Source of the DNA: Carnegiea gigantea
Taxonomy: Eukaryota; Streptophyta; Magnoliopsida; Caryophyllales; Cactaceae
DNA length: 64,000 bases
Direction of reading: 5' to 3'
NCBI GenBank assembly: GCA_029747015.1
Contig: JAKOGI010000331.1
Span: 62,001-126,000, forward strand
Shown: piece after piece, positions 30,628 through 42,366 of the stretch
Layout: each line of letters begins with the position of its first letter
How positions within the stretch are numbered: position 1 is the first letter of the stretch
Program-made: the position numbers and the translations under genes
Notes under the pieces: generated by a model
The model's input: only the letters and a program-made list of their open reading frames with translations
What the model was told of the DNA's origin: nothing
Database searches by the model: none

Positions 30628-32460
30628 AATGCGGTGAATACATGTTCTGCCTCCCCTCTTTGTAATAGTTGTGGATCTTTCGACCATGTAACTTTGAGTT
30701 GTCAATTTAGGAGTTCTTTTGCTTAATCCTCTAGTAACCAAGTTATATATGTCAATTACTTTTAACCTAGGCTGAACCATGATCCCTACTCTAACACCCA
30801 CAATCCTGGTTGGAAGAACCATTCCAACTTGTCCTATAGGACTGATTCTCTTCCCTTTTCCCAAGCTATTGCTAGGCCTGCTCCCCTCGATTCTAAAGAT
30901 CTAATTTCCCTCCACAACCTCAACAAAGTCCAACTTAGAGGCTGTGTAGGAGAGTGTGCTATTGGGCAGCAAAAATAGGATGCGTACATAAAATAATTAG
31001 CCTCTAAGTTTGATATGCTTAAAGTTGATATAGTTACTACTCATAATAAGATGTTGGAATCTCAAATCGCCCAACAAGCTAACTCTTCTTCTAGATCTCT
31101 AGGTAGGTTACCTAGCAAGCCCGAACCTAACCCTAGAGAGCATTGCAATTGTATTGTTTTGAGAAATAGTAAATAATTAAAGGGTCCTAAGGGTGTTAGA
31201 ATTGAGATGGATGGTGACAAAAGATTTGGTGTGAGTTAGAATTTCTCGCCTAGTGAGGATGAGCCCTGAAAAAAGAGTAAAAGTGGGAAGTCTAAGGAAT
31301 CTATGCGCCCCTTCCCCAAAACCTTATATGCCACCCTTGCCTTTCCCACAAAGATTTGCCAATACCAAACTTGATGCTCAATTTGAGAAGTTTCTTGATG
31401 TTCTTAAAAAGTTACATGTGAACATTTCTTTCATTGATGCTTCGTCTTAAATGCTTATGTATGCCAAGTTTTTGAAAGAAGTCCTCTCCATAAAATAGGA
31501 ATATTGATGGGCATGAGACCATAGCCTTAGGTAGTGTTTTGGTCCTAAACAAGCTTTCTACAACACTTAAGGATCTTGGTAGCTTTTCAATTCCTTACTT
31601 GATAGGAAATGTGAGTATTGATAGGGCTTTGTGTGATCTTGGTTTAAGTGTGAGTTTGATGCCCTATTCCATTTTCAAGAGACTTGCCCTAGAAGAGTTG
31701 AGACCCACTACTATTTTACTTCAATAAGCAGAGCATTCTGTAAAGTATCCTTTGGGAATTTTGGAGGATGTTCCCATCAAGGTGGGTAACTTTTGAATGC
31801 TGGTAAACTTTATAATTCTTAATATAACTGAAGATACCCGCACCCAAGTCATCCTCAGAAGGCCTTTTATGGCCATTGTGGGATGCAAAATTGATGTTAA
31901 GAAGGGTAGGATGACTTTTGATTGGGGGAGGAGCACCATGTTGAATTCAGCTTGTTTAAGGATCATTAGTCTTCTCATTCTTTATTTGCTTGTTGTGGTT
32001 GTGATGTGCTCATTTCTGATGATACTATGAAGGTCGTTGACTTATGTCAAGCTGATCCTCATAATTTTGATTATGTGTCTACTACGAGCCATGGACTTAG
32101 TTGTGTAAAGGTAGATTTGGTTGACAGTTTGCGACCTAGCATACTCAAGGACAAGCCCTATACTTTTAATGAGAGTTATTTGATTGATTACTATAGGTTT
32201 GCATGAGTATTGCCATCCCCTTTGGGCAGTGTTGAGAATGACGTTCACTTGGGGGTCGAGTTCGGTTGTTATGACTGTGGCCCATCTAATGGCGTCGAAT
32301 ACAAGATAATTGTGTATACGGACCCTACTACTTAGCGCTATTTAATGCTAAAGAGTGACCTTCATTCTATCTACTTAAAGTGGTTCCTTCTTCGGCAAGA
32401 GTCTGAGTTTGAGGTCTATGAGAAGGGTAGACAAGAGCTATGAAGTCCCCCTTTTCACTG
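30628..32460 (+). pseudogene. Decayed Athila gag-protease
   Basis: The plus strand reads, with several stops and frameshifts, through an Athila-lineage gag C terminus and protease. Visible: a zinc knuckle CNSCGSFDHVTLSC (30,661-30,702); the Athila-type NPGW motif near 30,805; PPLPFPQRFANTK near 31,330; and FLDVLKKLHVNISF. A protease-like core follows with ALCDLGLSVSLMPYS (about 31,625-31,670) and PFMAIVGCKIDV (about 31,863). A conserved downstream block holds DYVSTTSHGL near 32,060. RT, RNase H and integrase are absent: the sequence goes straight into the 3' spacer. This is a non-autonomous or internally deleted Athila. Confidence 0.8.
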
Positions 32461-34316
32461 ATTTCTCCCCTTTCTAATGGATGATCGGTGTTATGGTCTA
32501 GCTATAATCCTAAAAGAAGCGCTGCTTGGAAGGTAGCCCAAGGTTCTTTTTCTTTTCTCTTTGTTCTTCTTTCCCTATATTTTAGTCTTTTTGGTGTGTG
32601 CTTTTGTATGATCTTATTCCCTAGCGTCTTTTCATGCCCTCTATGTTGACATTGAGGCTAATGTATTTTCTAAGCATGGGGGAGGGGTATTTTGCATGTG
32701 TTGCTTCTTAGTTTAGGCATATTTTGTTTACATTGTATTCGGATCGCATTTGGATCATGTCTAGGTTTGCATTTGGAAAACATTGAAAAAAAATTAAAAA
32801 TTTTTTTTTAAAAAAAAACCCTCCAATGATGATTCTCTAGACAAAATAGTTTGCATGAGCTTGAGTGATTTTGATGAGTGGTCCCTTTGGTGTGAAAATT
32901 TTTGAAGGTTTTGTGAATGCCTCTTGTTTTGGCGCTTACCTTTGATTGGAAACTTTGTTACCCTTGGAGCCCTCAGCACTTATGTCGGTATATGAGAATC
33001 ATTTTATTAGTGCGATGAGATTTTAGTCGCATCCCGTGAGATTTTGAGCCTTACTCGGCCTAATTCATTATATTTAGTCTCATGTTGTTCTTTCACATTT
33101 GCGGCTCTTCCATGTTGCATCTCTAGAACTTGCCTTGACTGTTATTTAAAATCATATTAGCATATGTATAGTTGATGATATGATAGAGACAATCTTTCTT
33201 CGGTGATTTTAGCCACATAGGCAAATAGTCTACCCTTATGTTACATATTTATGCCCTTTGTCAACCCCTTTGAGCTGTGACACTTTTCTTGTTATGACCA
33301 CTTCATATACACCAATGGCCAACCACGCATTCCTATCTCTAAGCCAAGTCTATGGAGCATTACTTTATCTATGTAACGGGTCGTTTCAGGGATAGTTAAG
33401 TTTAAGGTTGTTAGTTATGTTGGTTTGTTGAGCGGTTGATGGCATTGAACAGTTGGTTTGGTTCCCCTCTTATTTGGATTGTATAGGTATATATAAATTA
33501 GGTTGTGAGTTGATAATTAGTGTCCCTATGCCTTTCAATACTTGTAATTCTCATTTTATTGCCCAAAAGACCAAAAAAAAAAAAAAACAGAATGAACAAA
33601 AAGAAAATAATTAAAACAGTGGATGTGTAAATAACTGGAGTTCCTTTGTTTAATGACTCACTTTCTATTTGACTCGTGGTGGATGTTTACTATGTTGTTG
33701 GGGTTTGGAGTGTTGGTGAACTTTACAGTTGCTTAGTGCCTCATTGGTTGCTTTCTAATCATTTGGCTAAATAGCTCCATATTATTCAAATTCATTAGTC
33801 CATTCATTTTCCTTAACCCTTGTTAGCCCACACTACAACCCAAGTAAGGACATGTTGATTGTTATGTGCATATTGCATTCTTAATTATGGAGAATTTGAG
33901 AGCCTTGGGAAGCATATGGTAGATTGCATCTTTGAAATGAGTCTTGAGTGAACCTATTATATTTCAAACACATGAGTGGAAGTGTTCCATATTTCTTAAA
34001 AGTGAGGTTCTGTCGGTTTCTAATCAATTCCATGTGTTAGCAAGCTGTACTATGTGACTACTTTAGGGGTGATCAAATTTGATATTAGGCCTATCACTTC
34101 ATACTTTTTCGAAAACATTCACATTTTCCTAATTTTGAAATGTCTTACACACTATTTGGGGTTGCCATTGATTGATGTTCTTGCTTGTGATATGCTATGA
34201 GCTGTCTAGCCTAAGGAGATTGTTGTATATGAATCCTTGATGCATCTCCTCTTGTTAGTTTGCCTTGAGTTTAGCTTTGCTTGGGACAAGCAAAGATTTA
34301 AGCATGGGGGGGAGGA
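32461..34316 (+). other. 3' spacer of the Athila element with two polypurine-like tracts
   Basis: No coding frame. AAGCATGGGGGAGGGG at about 32,674-32,689 and AAGCATGGGGGGGAGG at about 34,300-34,315 are two purine tracts. The first is preceded by TTGACATTGAGGCTAATG, a typical post-gene motif in Athila-like elements. The second directly precedes the LTR. An A-run lies near 33,572-33,588. No env-like frame remains. Confidence 0.6.
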
Positions 34317-34895
34317 TGGTGAATATCATATTTACATAGGATTTCATAAGTGTTTCAAACGCCCGAGCTTAACTATATGATTTATATGCCTATTTCCACT
34401 TTTACCCTTGGCTTCACTTGTTTGAGAATGTTTGCAGATTTTGACCTTGCGATCCTAAGGGATGTTAGTGGGATAAAGATTTTTGATGCTTTGTGGATCA
34501 AAGAAGGTAGTAAAAGAGACCAAAAAGACACCAAACATGGACATACCATGGCCAGTACCACGGTTCAGGTGCATTCAGGAAGAAGCAGTGGGGCAGGGCA
34601 AAGGGAACCAATGAACTAGTGGGCATCACAGCCAGGCCATCGTAGGGACCACGGTATATGGTGCACCCCATGGTTAGACTGTGGTGGCCACTGGTCCCCC
34701 GAGTCTGCCAAATTTCTTCGTAGCTGTTTGTATTCCAAGCATTTGGATGGTTTTGCAGACTTGATTTCAGCCATAAAAGCCTCATTTTACTGCTTTCTTG
34801 GCATCTATCCATTATCCTATCACCATCCTATCATCATCCACCATCTAAATTCATCCATTGAGAGAGTTGAAGTACGGAAAGAAGCAAGATCAAGC
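34317..34895 (+). repeat. 3' LTR (partial) of the Athila element
   Basis: Starts TGGTGAATATCATATT directly after the purine tract. It contains a GC-rich stretch of partly palindromic words (CCATGGCCAGTACCACGG near 34,547) like those in the LTR at 40,969. The right end is not a recognisable CA; from about 34,900 the sequence changes to an antisense Athila coding fragment, so the LTR is probably truncated there. Confidence 0.45.
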
Positions 34896-34899
34896 AAGG

Positions 34900-35160
34900 T
34901 TAGGGCTTGTCCTTGACTATGCTATGTGGCAAATTGTTAGCCAAATCAAAATTTGCACAATCAAGTTCATGGCCCTCAGTGGACACATAATCAGACTCAG
35001 GAGGATCATTTGGACACATATTAATCAATTCTACAAATTCATCAGAGACAATCACATCACATCCATAACAAGGAAGAGAAGAAAAATAAGAGTCATGGCC
35101 CTTAAATAAACCAAATTCAGCATGGTGCTCCCACACATCAAAAGTCAACTTCCCCCCTTA
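34900..35160 (-). pseudogene. Antisense Athila coding fragment
   Basis: On the minus strand, ELINMCPNDPPESDYVSTEG and ANNLPHSIVKDKP match in order the plus-strand block at about 32,030-32,160 (DLCQADPHNFDYVSTTSHGL, SILKDKPYTF). It is therefore the same protein region from a second Athila copy in the opposite direction, and too short to say more. It has no intact frame beyond 82 residues. Confidence 0.65.
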
Positions 35161-35772
35161 ACATCAAAGACAACCAATTTATTGAACAACTAAGTGCATT
35201 TGCATTTTGAGTGGTCCAAATGGATGATTAATGCCTTATATTTGTTTTGCCATTCCACCCACGTAAAAACCATGTGCCCGCCATTTTATTCTTGATTTTG
35301 CTTTGTATTCTCGGATATCTACATCCTTTGATGCTTCCACATATTACATCGCTCGAATTTCAATTATTATTTTTTCTAACAAGTAGTATCAAATTCGGGT
35401 CTTCTTCACATGATCCAAATTTTCAAGTATTTCATTGAAGGATATTCTCCGTCGATATTGAGAAGTTCAATTGCAAGATTTTTTATGCCATTCTTGCCCA
35501 CTCTGAAATTTTGATCAAAAGGGAAGATTGTGGGGTATGAAGCGGCCGAAAATTAATATACCCAAATTATTTATTAAAAAGCTTAGTGTATATGCAGTTT
35601 GATTGGCCCAAATGGATAATTGACGTCTTATATTTGGTTTTCCATTCCGACCATGTAAAAATGACGAGTATACCATTTCATTCTTGATCCTGCTTTATAT
35701 TCTGGATTTCTACATCCATTCATGCTTACACATATTATATTGCTTGAATTTTAATTATTATTTTTCCTAACA
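35155..35772 (+). mobile_element. TRIM-like miniature LTR element
   Basis: Two direct repeats (about 35,190-35,384 and 35,583-35,772) share AAATGGATNATT, TTTTNCCATTCC, TTTNATTCTTGAT, TCTACATCC and the ending TTATTATTTTTNCTAACA. Just after the first repeat, AGTATCAAATTCGGG resembles a tRNA-Met primer-binding site. Just before the second, AAAAGGGAAGA is purine-rich and is followed by a TGTGGGGTATG start (35,530). LTRs of about 240 bp around about 150 bp fit a TRIM. The start of the left LTR is unclear and no certain target duplication was found. Confidence 0.5.
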
Positions 35773-36630
35773 ATCAATAACCCTTATACCTAGCTAGGAT
35801 TCGAACTATTTTTATGTTCAAGCCTCGGCTATTCTCTCTTCCACACTAGCTAATTAATCTCACCTTTTGACATAATTCAACCAACTAAAAATAGGGATGA
35901 AAAGTCTTCCAAGCATTTCATCGAGCATGTGGTGGACATAAGAGAACACCCTTAATTAAAAGCATAAATTCGGTGTGGTTAGCCCAATCTAAGACTAATT
36001 AGGTATTAAAGGCTAATCATAATCCAAGCCAATAAATACTAGCTACTAATCATCATAAAAGTTAAACCTAACTCAATTAACATCTATATACACGAACATG
36101 AACTACAGAGAAAATTAATCTAGCATAATCTAACAAACTAATAAACATGGATTAGTTAATAATTAAAACTAAATAATTAACTAAACAAAATCAGACATAA
36201 GGACTAAACTAACATAATCTACGCAAGCAGAAAATATGAAATAGACAAAGAAATAGAAGAGAAAACTTAATCTTAATTGCTTGAATGTACTTCGTAATCA
36301 ACAATCTTGAATGAAATTGAACCAAAATAAATTCAAATCTACCTAATTAATTAATTACCCCCTAAAGGGGTTTCTAGAGGCTAACCTTAATTTAAAACCT
36401 AGCACTAAAAAATCCCAAATGCTCCCGTAAAAAGTCATGCCAAACTCCTCTTAGGTGATAATTGAACTAACAAAAGAGGCATAAGAGTTGGGTGGCCACT
36501 GCTTATGGGGTTGGACATGGCTAGTCATAGCTACCTTCTGGTTTTTATTTTTTGTTTTTTCTTTGGCCTGAGATTGTTGCAACCTTGCTTGGCTTGCCAC
36601 GGGTGGGCGCTTAGTCGTTGTGTCACGGGT
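35773..36630 (-). repeat. Antisense Athila-type LTR remnant and AT-rich flank
   Basis: The reverse complement shares words with the LTR at 40,969-42,366 (GGCTTGG, GATTAGCC, GCTAATTA, GGNTAACCACACC-like near 35,965-36,040). Much of the rest (36,050-36,350) is AT-rich with TTAATTA words. Boundaries and identity are weak. Confidence 0.35.
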
Positions 36631-37176
36631 TGATAATTCACACAAGCTCAACCCTGTGCGACAGTAGCAAACTCACTCGAAACCCTTCCTTAGCTTGCTA
36701 GTAAGACTTGATGGTTACTTAAGAAGCTAAGTAAGCACATATACACACTCAAGCGAACTTGGAGAGTGAGAGAGTTTGGGGCAATGCTTTGTATTGCACT
36801 TGGAATGCTTGATGTACAAATGAGCTTCCCTTGGAGATATATATACACATCCACCTCCTCAATGGACGGTGGAGGTCCATTCGATCTTACGGTTATTATT
36901 ACACATCTAAAATATTCTATACAAACATCTAAGATACTACACACATGTAGAATAGTGTGGAGCATTCTAGAATATCCTATTATAACCTAGAAGGTTCTAG
37001 GATACCCCACAAGGTCCTCATTATTCTAGAAGGTTCTAGAGTAGTCTAAAAGATTTTGGAGTGATCTAGAAGGTTCTATAACATTCTCAAATGTTCTGAT
37101 GTATTTCAGAAATTTTTAGAGCATTATGGAGGATTGTGGAATGTTCGAGAACTCTCCAAAAATATGGCCTGTGACA
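36631..37176 (-). repeat. 3' LTR of the minus-strand gypsy element
   Basis: 546 bp, uninterrupted. On the minus strand it follows the purine tract GGGTGGGGGAGAA and starts TGTCACAGGCC. It contains many short TTCTAGAA / TTCTAGAT-type words (37,000-37,150), a TATA-like TATATATA near 36,837-36,845 and the coding-neutral word CACCGTCCATTGAGGAGG shared with the split 5' LTR. Confidence 0.85.
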
Positions 37177-38221
37177 TTCTCCCCCACCCAATTAGGCAAC
37201 GTCCTCGTTACCTTTGGGTCTTCTTATGCTTGGCTCTTGAGTTGGCTTATCTCCAGGAGGTGTCCCTTCCACTTGGTTGGGTTAATGTGTCGCGGTTAAA
37301 GGCTCAGCACATTGATCCTTTGCGTGTTTGTATCCCATGCTCGTTCTAGCTCATTTCCTGTATGCTAACTTCCTAGGTGATGTCGGAGAAACGATAACCT
37401 CAGGTCCCTCATCTCTCTTAAGGGTGGATAAGTGGCTTACCTCCTTACTCTCCATGAATCGAAGGGCAGGTAGCAACCTTTCTTTCTCAGCTTCCCGTCT
37501 AATGGATATTGCATGAGCTTACCATTGTCTGTAATGAACAGGGTGCTAGCATAGGGAACTATGATGACTTTCACGTTATTGAGGAAGTCAATCCCCAAAT
37601 AGAACCTTCGATCATCAAGAGGGCGATGGTTATGTTGACCTTACCTCTCCATAGTCTAACTTCGATGCCTATACCTCAAGCAACTCCATGGATTGGAATG
37701 CTCCTCATATTAATGCCCTTCACATAGCCCTTCTCCTTTTTGTAAGGTATGCTAATCTTATCGACGAGTTCTTTCACTATGTACGTGTTATCCGCTCCCG
37801 AGTCCACATAGCTTGGAGTTTCGTACCTCTAACTTCAGTCTCTACACAAATGCGGCCACCGGTATGCTCCCCAACCTTGGATTGAATGGCACTTAGGAGC
37901 GATATCGAGGTAATACTTGTTTCCTCTTCATGCCTCTCCTCTTCCATCACAAGCACAACAAGTTTCACGCTTTAGGCACTCAAAAACTTGATGAGGCCTA
38001 TTGCAAAGGAAGGATGAGTACTTCTTCAGTGTCCCGTCCTTCTTGTCCCTTCCCTTATCCTTGAATGATGTTGGCTTGTCCCGCCTAGGAGACTTGTCCC
38101 TGTCCTCGTCACTATTGCTATCATTGTGGGTCTTCTTACCTCGTATATTTGAGGACTTCCTTTTGAACTTGATGTGTGACTCAGCGGTGGCAATCGCTAA
38201 TGCGAGGTTTGCGAAGTCCAT
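37177..38221 (-). pseudogene. Gag C terminus and protease of the minus-strand element
   Basis: From 38,221 downwards the minus strand reads MDFANLALAIATAES, a basic region, and a degenerate zinc knuckle FLCNRPHQVFEC (first Cys lost). The protease follows with the DSGA active-site motif (GACTCGGGA, 37,804-37,796) reached only after a frameshift, then NTYIVKELVDKIS and FYLGIDF. Downstream only a short tail (EDVA, stop, LGGGEC) stands before the purine tract, so RT, RNase H and integrase have been lost. The lineage within Ty3/gypsy is not certain; gag and protease are chromovirus-like. Confidence 0.75.
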
Positions 38222-39572
38222 TGAGGATACAGTCTATGAGGGTGTGAATTATGAGACCCGTGCTCTTTTAGAGTATTGGGATTTCTGCGCTAAAGATGTT
38301 AATGAAGCATGTGATTTTCTTGATTGGTTGGCGTGGGATACTTATGAATTTGAAACTAGTTGTTCTGATTCTTATACCCCACCCCCTTGCATCTCTGATT
38401 ATGACCCTCCTGTGTGCGAAATTTGCCATTGTTCTGACCACGCCCGTACTTCTTATCCCTATCATATTTCTAATGAAGGCTTCGCTAGACTTAGCAATAT
38501 GATAGAGACAATGAATAAGCAACAAGTTGAGTTTGCTGAGTTTGTTAATGAACTGCGGGAGTATGACCTATCACCCGAGACTGACCTTAGTTCTAGTGCT
38601 CCTAGACTTGATGTCAATCTGTGTGATGATGGTGCGTCTTTTCCTCCTCTAGAGTCCGGACTAGAGGACGCACTCGACCCTCCCTTGACCACTTCACTCA
38701 CTGTTGCTTCATCCTTTCCTAATACCCTCTGGGACAACACTGCGCTTATCATGACCTTTCCTAATACACCTTCCCCTTTAGCTCAGTCGAAGGAGTTCGA
38801 GGTAGGTGAGACCTTTGGCGTTAGTGCTAGTGTTGAGGAGGATGATAGGAGGTCTGAGTCTGACAGTATTTCTATTGAGGTGCATGCTTTTTATGGGACT
38901 CCCACAGGGACTTCATGCATGGATGTTGTGGTTGCAGGACCAACTAGTCCTGATTTTATTGATAACATCTCCCCCACCTCTCTTGCTACATTCCGTGCTT
39001 CCTCTTCATGTTCACCACCCTCCCATTCCCCTAAGTGTTGTGATTTGTCTCTTATCGATCCTCATGTGATACTCGAGGGGAATGTGGTTGACTGTTCTGA
39101 GCCTCTAGGTACTTTTAGAGGGTATGACCCCCTCCTTGATCCTTATCGTCTGTACCTAGAGGGCATGCCTAGAGAAATCGCGTTGACTATTATATTTGAT
39201 TATTCTGCTGATTTCTCACAGGTATCTGGTGAGTTTAAGAGGGCACTAACTTTGTTTGCTCCATCTTTATTAGTGTTTTCTTACTCACACCATTCTGAGC
39301 TGCATGCAGCAATGCATGATAAGCTCCTACGAGCTTTGACTGCATCCGAGCTGACGATTCGCATCTTGAGCGGCAAGGAGTGGCTGATGCTCCTTAAGTC
39401 GTCATGGCATAGTTCGGGTACATTCAGTACCCGACCTGGTATACTCGTTCTCACTCTTCTCCCCCCTTCTTTTTCTTTTTCTTTTCTTTCTTTTTGTTTT
39501 TATTTAGTTGTGGATATTAAGATTGTGTTTTTGGTTGGTGATCATCTTGTGGTGAAATGTGGATGTTGCTGA
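38222..39572 (+). CDS. Gag-like ORF of a non-autonomous LTR element, N terminus missing
   Basis: An open frame of about 450 residues. The same frame is open further upstream to 38,001, but that part is only the reverse of the antisense gag. Visible: LEYWDFCAKDVNEACDFLDW and LAWDTYEFE; a near zinc knuckle CEICHCSDHARTS with the last cysteine replaced by Tyr (about 38,416-38,460); MIETMNKQQVEFAEFVNELRE, likely helical; a long acidic, Ser/Pro-rich region; and YLEGMPREIALTIIFDYSADF with LLRALTASELT near the end. I recognise the pattern as the conserved ORF of gag-only elements widespread in eudicots; function beyond packaging is unknown. The last 60-70 residues, hydrophobic, are probably read-through beyond the original stop. 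Confidence 0.6.
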
Positions 39573-40968
39573 GCCGTTGTTGGTTGTGATCACCATTTTT
39601 GTGTTTTTGTGGATTTTTATTGTGTTGTGATTGGTGGTGGTGTTGTTGGATTGGTATATATTTCTTGTTGGTGGTGCTAGTTTGGTATATATGTGTGATC
39701 TTGTTTTTGATTGGGCGAGATTGCGTTTTTGGGAGAGTATGTTAGCTTGTGTATATATTTGTCGATTTTGTATGTCTTGTGTTTGATTTTGTTTTCTTTA
39801 TTTTTGTGTGTTGGTGATGACTCACGGCTCCCAATGAGGACATTGTGAGATTTCGGTGTGGGGGTGGGTCATCTCCCCTTTTCTTTTTATTTTTGTGAAC
39901 ATTTTTCATTTTTGTGTAAATTTTTCAATTTTTCTCCTTTTTGTATAAATTTTTCTTTTCCTTTTGAATTTAGGGGAGTTTTGTACTATTTTGATCAGCC
40001 TTGATCTCCGGTACCTTGACTATTAGCTCGTATATAAGTATAATGTGCATGATAGATATTCACCCCCAATCTGTCGTTTTAGGTCTCAGTTCTAACCCCA
40101 ACAGTCCACTATAATTTTGCAATCCAGTCCTGATTTATGTATTATCATCATCCTATATTCTTAGTCTTCCATGATTGACTCCCCCACTTGTCTACTGCGC
40201 AGCTCCTTTTATATGTGCTGGCACCCCCTTTTCCAAAACAAAAGCAAAAACAAACAAATTCAAGCGCTACTGGGTGTATCCCTTTGAGGCGTAACATGAG
40301 TTTGTATTAAAAAAAAATAATAATAATGGGAAAAAAAAAGTGGGGAAGAAAAGAGTTGGAGATGACAAGTACCCCTTTGAGGCATGCGCTACTGGGTGTT
40401 ACCCTTTGAGGCAATATTGCTGCTGGGGAAGCTTGCTTTCCATGCTAGCCATTCAAAAAGGTAGCTTGTGTCAGCTGCGTGGGGTTGAGTTTGATTTTGG
40501 TAGGCTTAGTTTTAGGGTGATGATGCACTTGCACACCAGGCACCAGGATAGATTCAATATTCTCATGCGTCGTGGGGTGAAAAGCTGATGTCTGAATGCC
40601 ATTTTTTTGGGATGATGTGCCCTGAAATGCATATAATGCTTGTGCACAGACTGATACTTGAGTCACTAGGGGGTTTTGGTTGATCCGAATGTGTACAATT
40701 CACCCTGCTGTATATATTCTGTTTTGTCATTTTCATTTTTTTTGATTTTTGTTTCTTTTTTCTTTGTTTTTCCTTTTCAAGATTTTGTGGGTATATCTTC
40801 TGCAAACCCTCACGAGACCTTACTCGTCCACTTGGGGTGACCAAGGGGTTTAAAGGACTTGTTGCATATGGTAAATGCAACCGTGATTCCTACGACAGTG
40901 AGTTAGTTGTTTACTTTAGTTTTTCTTTCATTTTGCTCGAGGACGAGCAAAAGATAGGTGTGGGGGTG
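39573..40968 (+). other. 3' non-coding part of the gag-only element
   Basis: T- and GT-rich, without a frame. A 25-30-bp direct repeat GCGCTACTGGGTGTNNCCCTTTGAGGC occurs at about 40,264 and 40,387. Near the end GAGGACGAGCAAAAG followed by a G-run is the usual approach to the LTR in this class. Confidence 0.6.
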
Positions 40969-42366
40969 TGTTGAACGGTAAATTTACGCATTTTACGTGC
41001 CTCTTTCACTCACTTTTAGCTCGTATAATAACTTAATTCTTAGGATTTTTACTTGTTTTATTTATGTTTTGTAGGAAATCACCCCAAATCAAGCAAACGT
41101 CGTGAAAAGGGATGAAGACGGGACAAAACGAAGAAAAACAGCAAAAACCGACGAAAACCGGCAAAACACAACAAACCGGGGAACGGCCACCGTGCCAGCA
41201 ATGTGGCACGGTGTGGCCGTGCCATGTGGCACGATCGTGCCACCATGGCACGGTCAGGCCGTGCCATATGGCACGCCCGTGCCGTCCCCCAGTTTCGTCG
41301 GTCTCGCGATTTCTATTTAAGCTTCGCTCGAGCGTTTGTTCAGGGGGTCGCTCGGGAGTTCTTCCAGGCGATTTTTAGGGTAGTTTAGTTTAGGTTTTAG
41401 CCAATAAAAACTCCATTGAGAGGATTAGATTAGGATTGTAGTTTGTATTTCAGGATTCAAGCTTGTGGATTTCAAGTTCTTCAATCAATTCAAGCATAAG
41501 TTTCCCTCTTCCTTTTCTCTATTTATTTCATTGTTGTTCTTATTTATGTTTTGTTATTTTAATTCTTATATTTGTTTTGTTTAGTTTATATGTTTAGTTT
41601 TTGTTGTTAATTCATGTTATTTAGTTGTTTAGATTCGTTTTATTTCATTGTCTTTGTTTTTGTTCTTCAAGTTTATGTTCTTGCTTGTTAGTTTAGATTT
41701 TCTTGTGTTTGTGATGTTTTGTTGGTAGATTGTGTTGGCTTGGGTTGTGATTAGCCTCTTGATGGCTAATTAATCTTGTATTTGGCCTAACCATACCCAA
41801 TCTATGCTTAGAACTTAAAGTTTTTCTTCATGCCCGCTAAGTGTTCGATGAAATGCCTGAGAGGGTTTTCATCCATATTTTTGGGCGATTGACTTATGCT
41901 GAGAGGTGAGGTCAATTCGCTAGTGTGGGAGAGGGATTGGCCGAGTTCGGGACACGAAAGTAGTATCCGAATCGAGCTAGGTCTGGGGTTGCTAGTTTTG
42001 TGGTCTAATTCGACTAACCCCACGAAAGTAGGTGGTTGCGCGAGTTAGACTAGCTCATGACCCTTGAGAGAGGGCTTGGGTGGCCTTTGATGGTGCAACC
42101 GACCATCTCTAGTTCGTAGTGTGGTTTGGGTAGGTTAAGACTTGTCTTGGTTAATTGGTTTATCCATTGGTAAAATCACAACTCCAAGTCGCTTGTTTCT
42201 GTGTTTGTAGCGTAGTTTAGCTCCCCACTCCTTCACCCTTCGATCCTGCCTAACTCGAGACGCTTTAGTTGGAAACACAATTCCCTGCGGACGACACCCC
42301 AAGTACTCAACGATACACCTTGCACTTGGGGTTTACAAATATTAAAACTCTGTTTTTCCTGCAACA
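40969..42366 (+). repeat. 3' LTR of the gag-only element
   Basis: Starts TGTTGAACGG after the purine tract and ends close to CCTGCAACA, where antisense gag resumes. About 1.4 kb. It holds a GC-rich palindromic block (41,191-41,285), a TATA-like CTATTTAAG (about 41,312-41,322) and, at its 3' end, CCCTGCGGACGACACCCC and CTTGCACTTGGGG, words typical of Athila-like LTR ends and shared with the antisense fragment at 15,121-15,497. Confidence 0.75.
41191..41285. repeat. GC-rich array of inverted GTGGCACG / CGTGCCA words in the LTR
   Basis: Within 95 bp the words CGTGCCA and TGGCACG alternate at least eight times (for example CGTGCCAGCAATGTGGCACG, then CCGTGCCATGTGGCACG). Each pair can form a short stem, and the block as a whole can fold in several alternative ways. 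It lies upstream of the putative TATA box. Confidence 0.9.

Larger units (their letters stand above)
38222..42366 (+). mobile_element. 5'-truncated gag-only LTR element inserted in the minus-strand gag
   Basis: It separates two parts of one antisense gag (42,367 and 38,221) with perhaps 20 codons missing between them. It starts abruptly inside its own coding frame, lacks a 5' LTR and primer site, and ends with an LTR (40,969-42,366) preceded by the purine tract GGTGTGGGGGTG. No protease, RT or integrase is present, so it is a non-autonomous, gag-only element. Confidence 0.7.

Noticed and set aside
38001..38221. N-terminal extension of the gag-only ORF
   Set aside because: This stretch is the reverse strand of the antisense gag zinc-knuckle region; the open frame there is chance.
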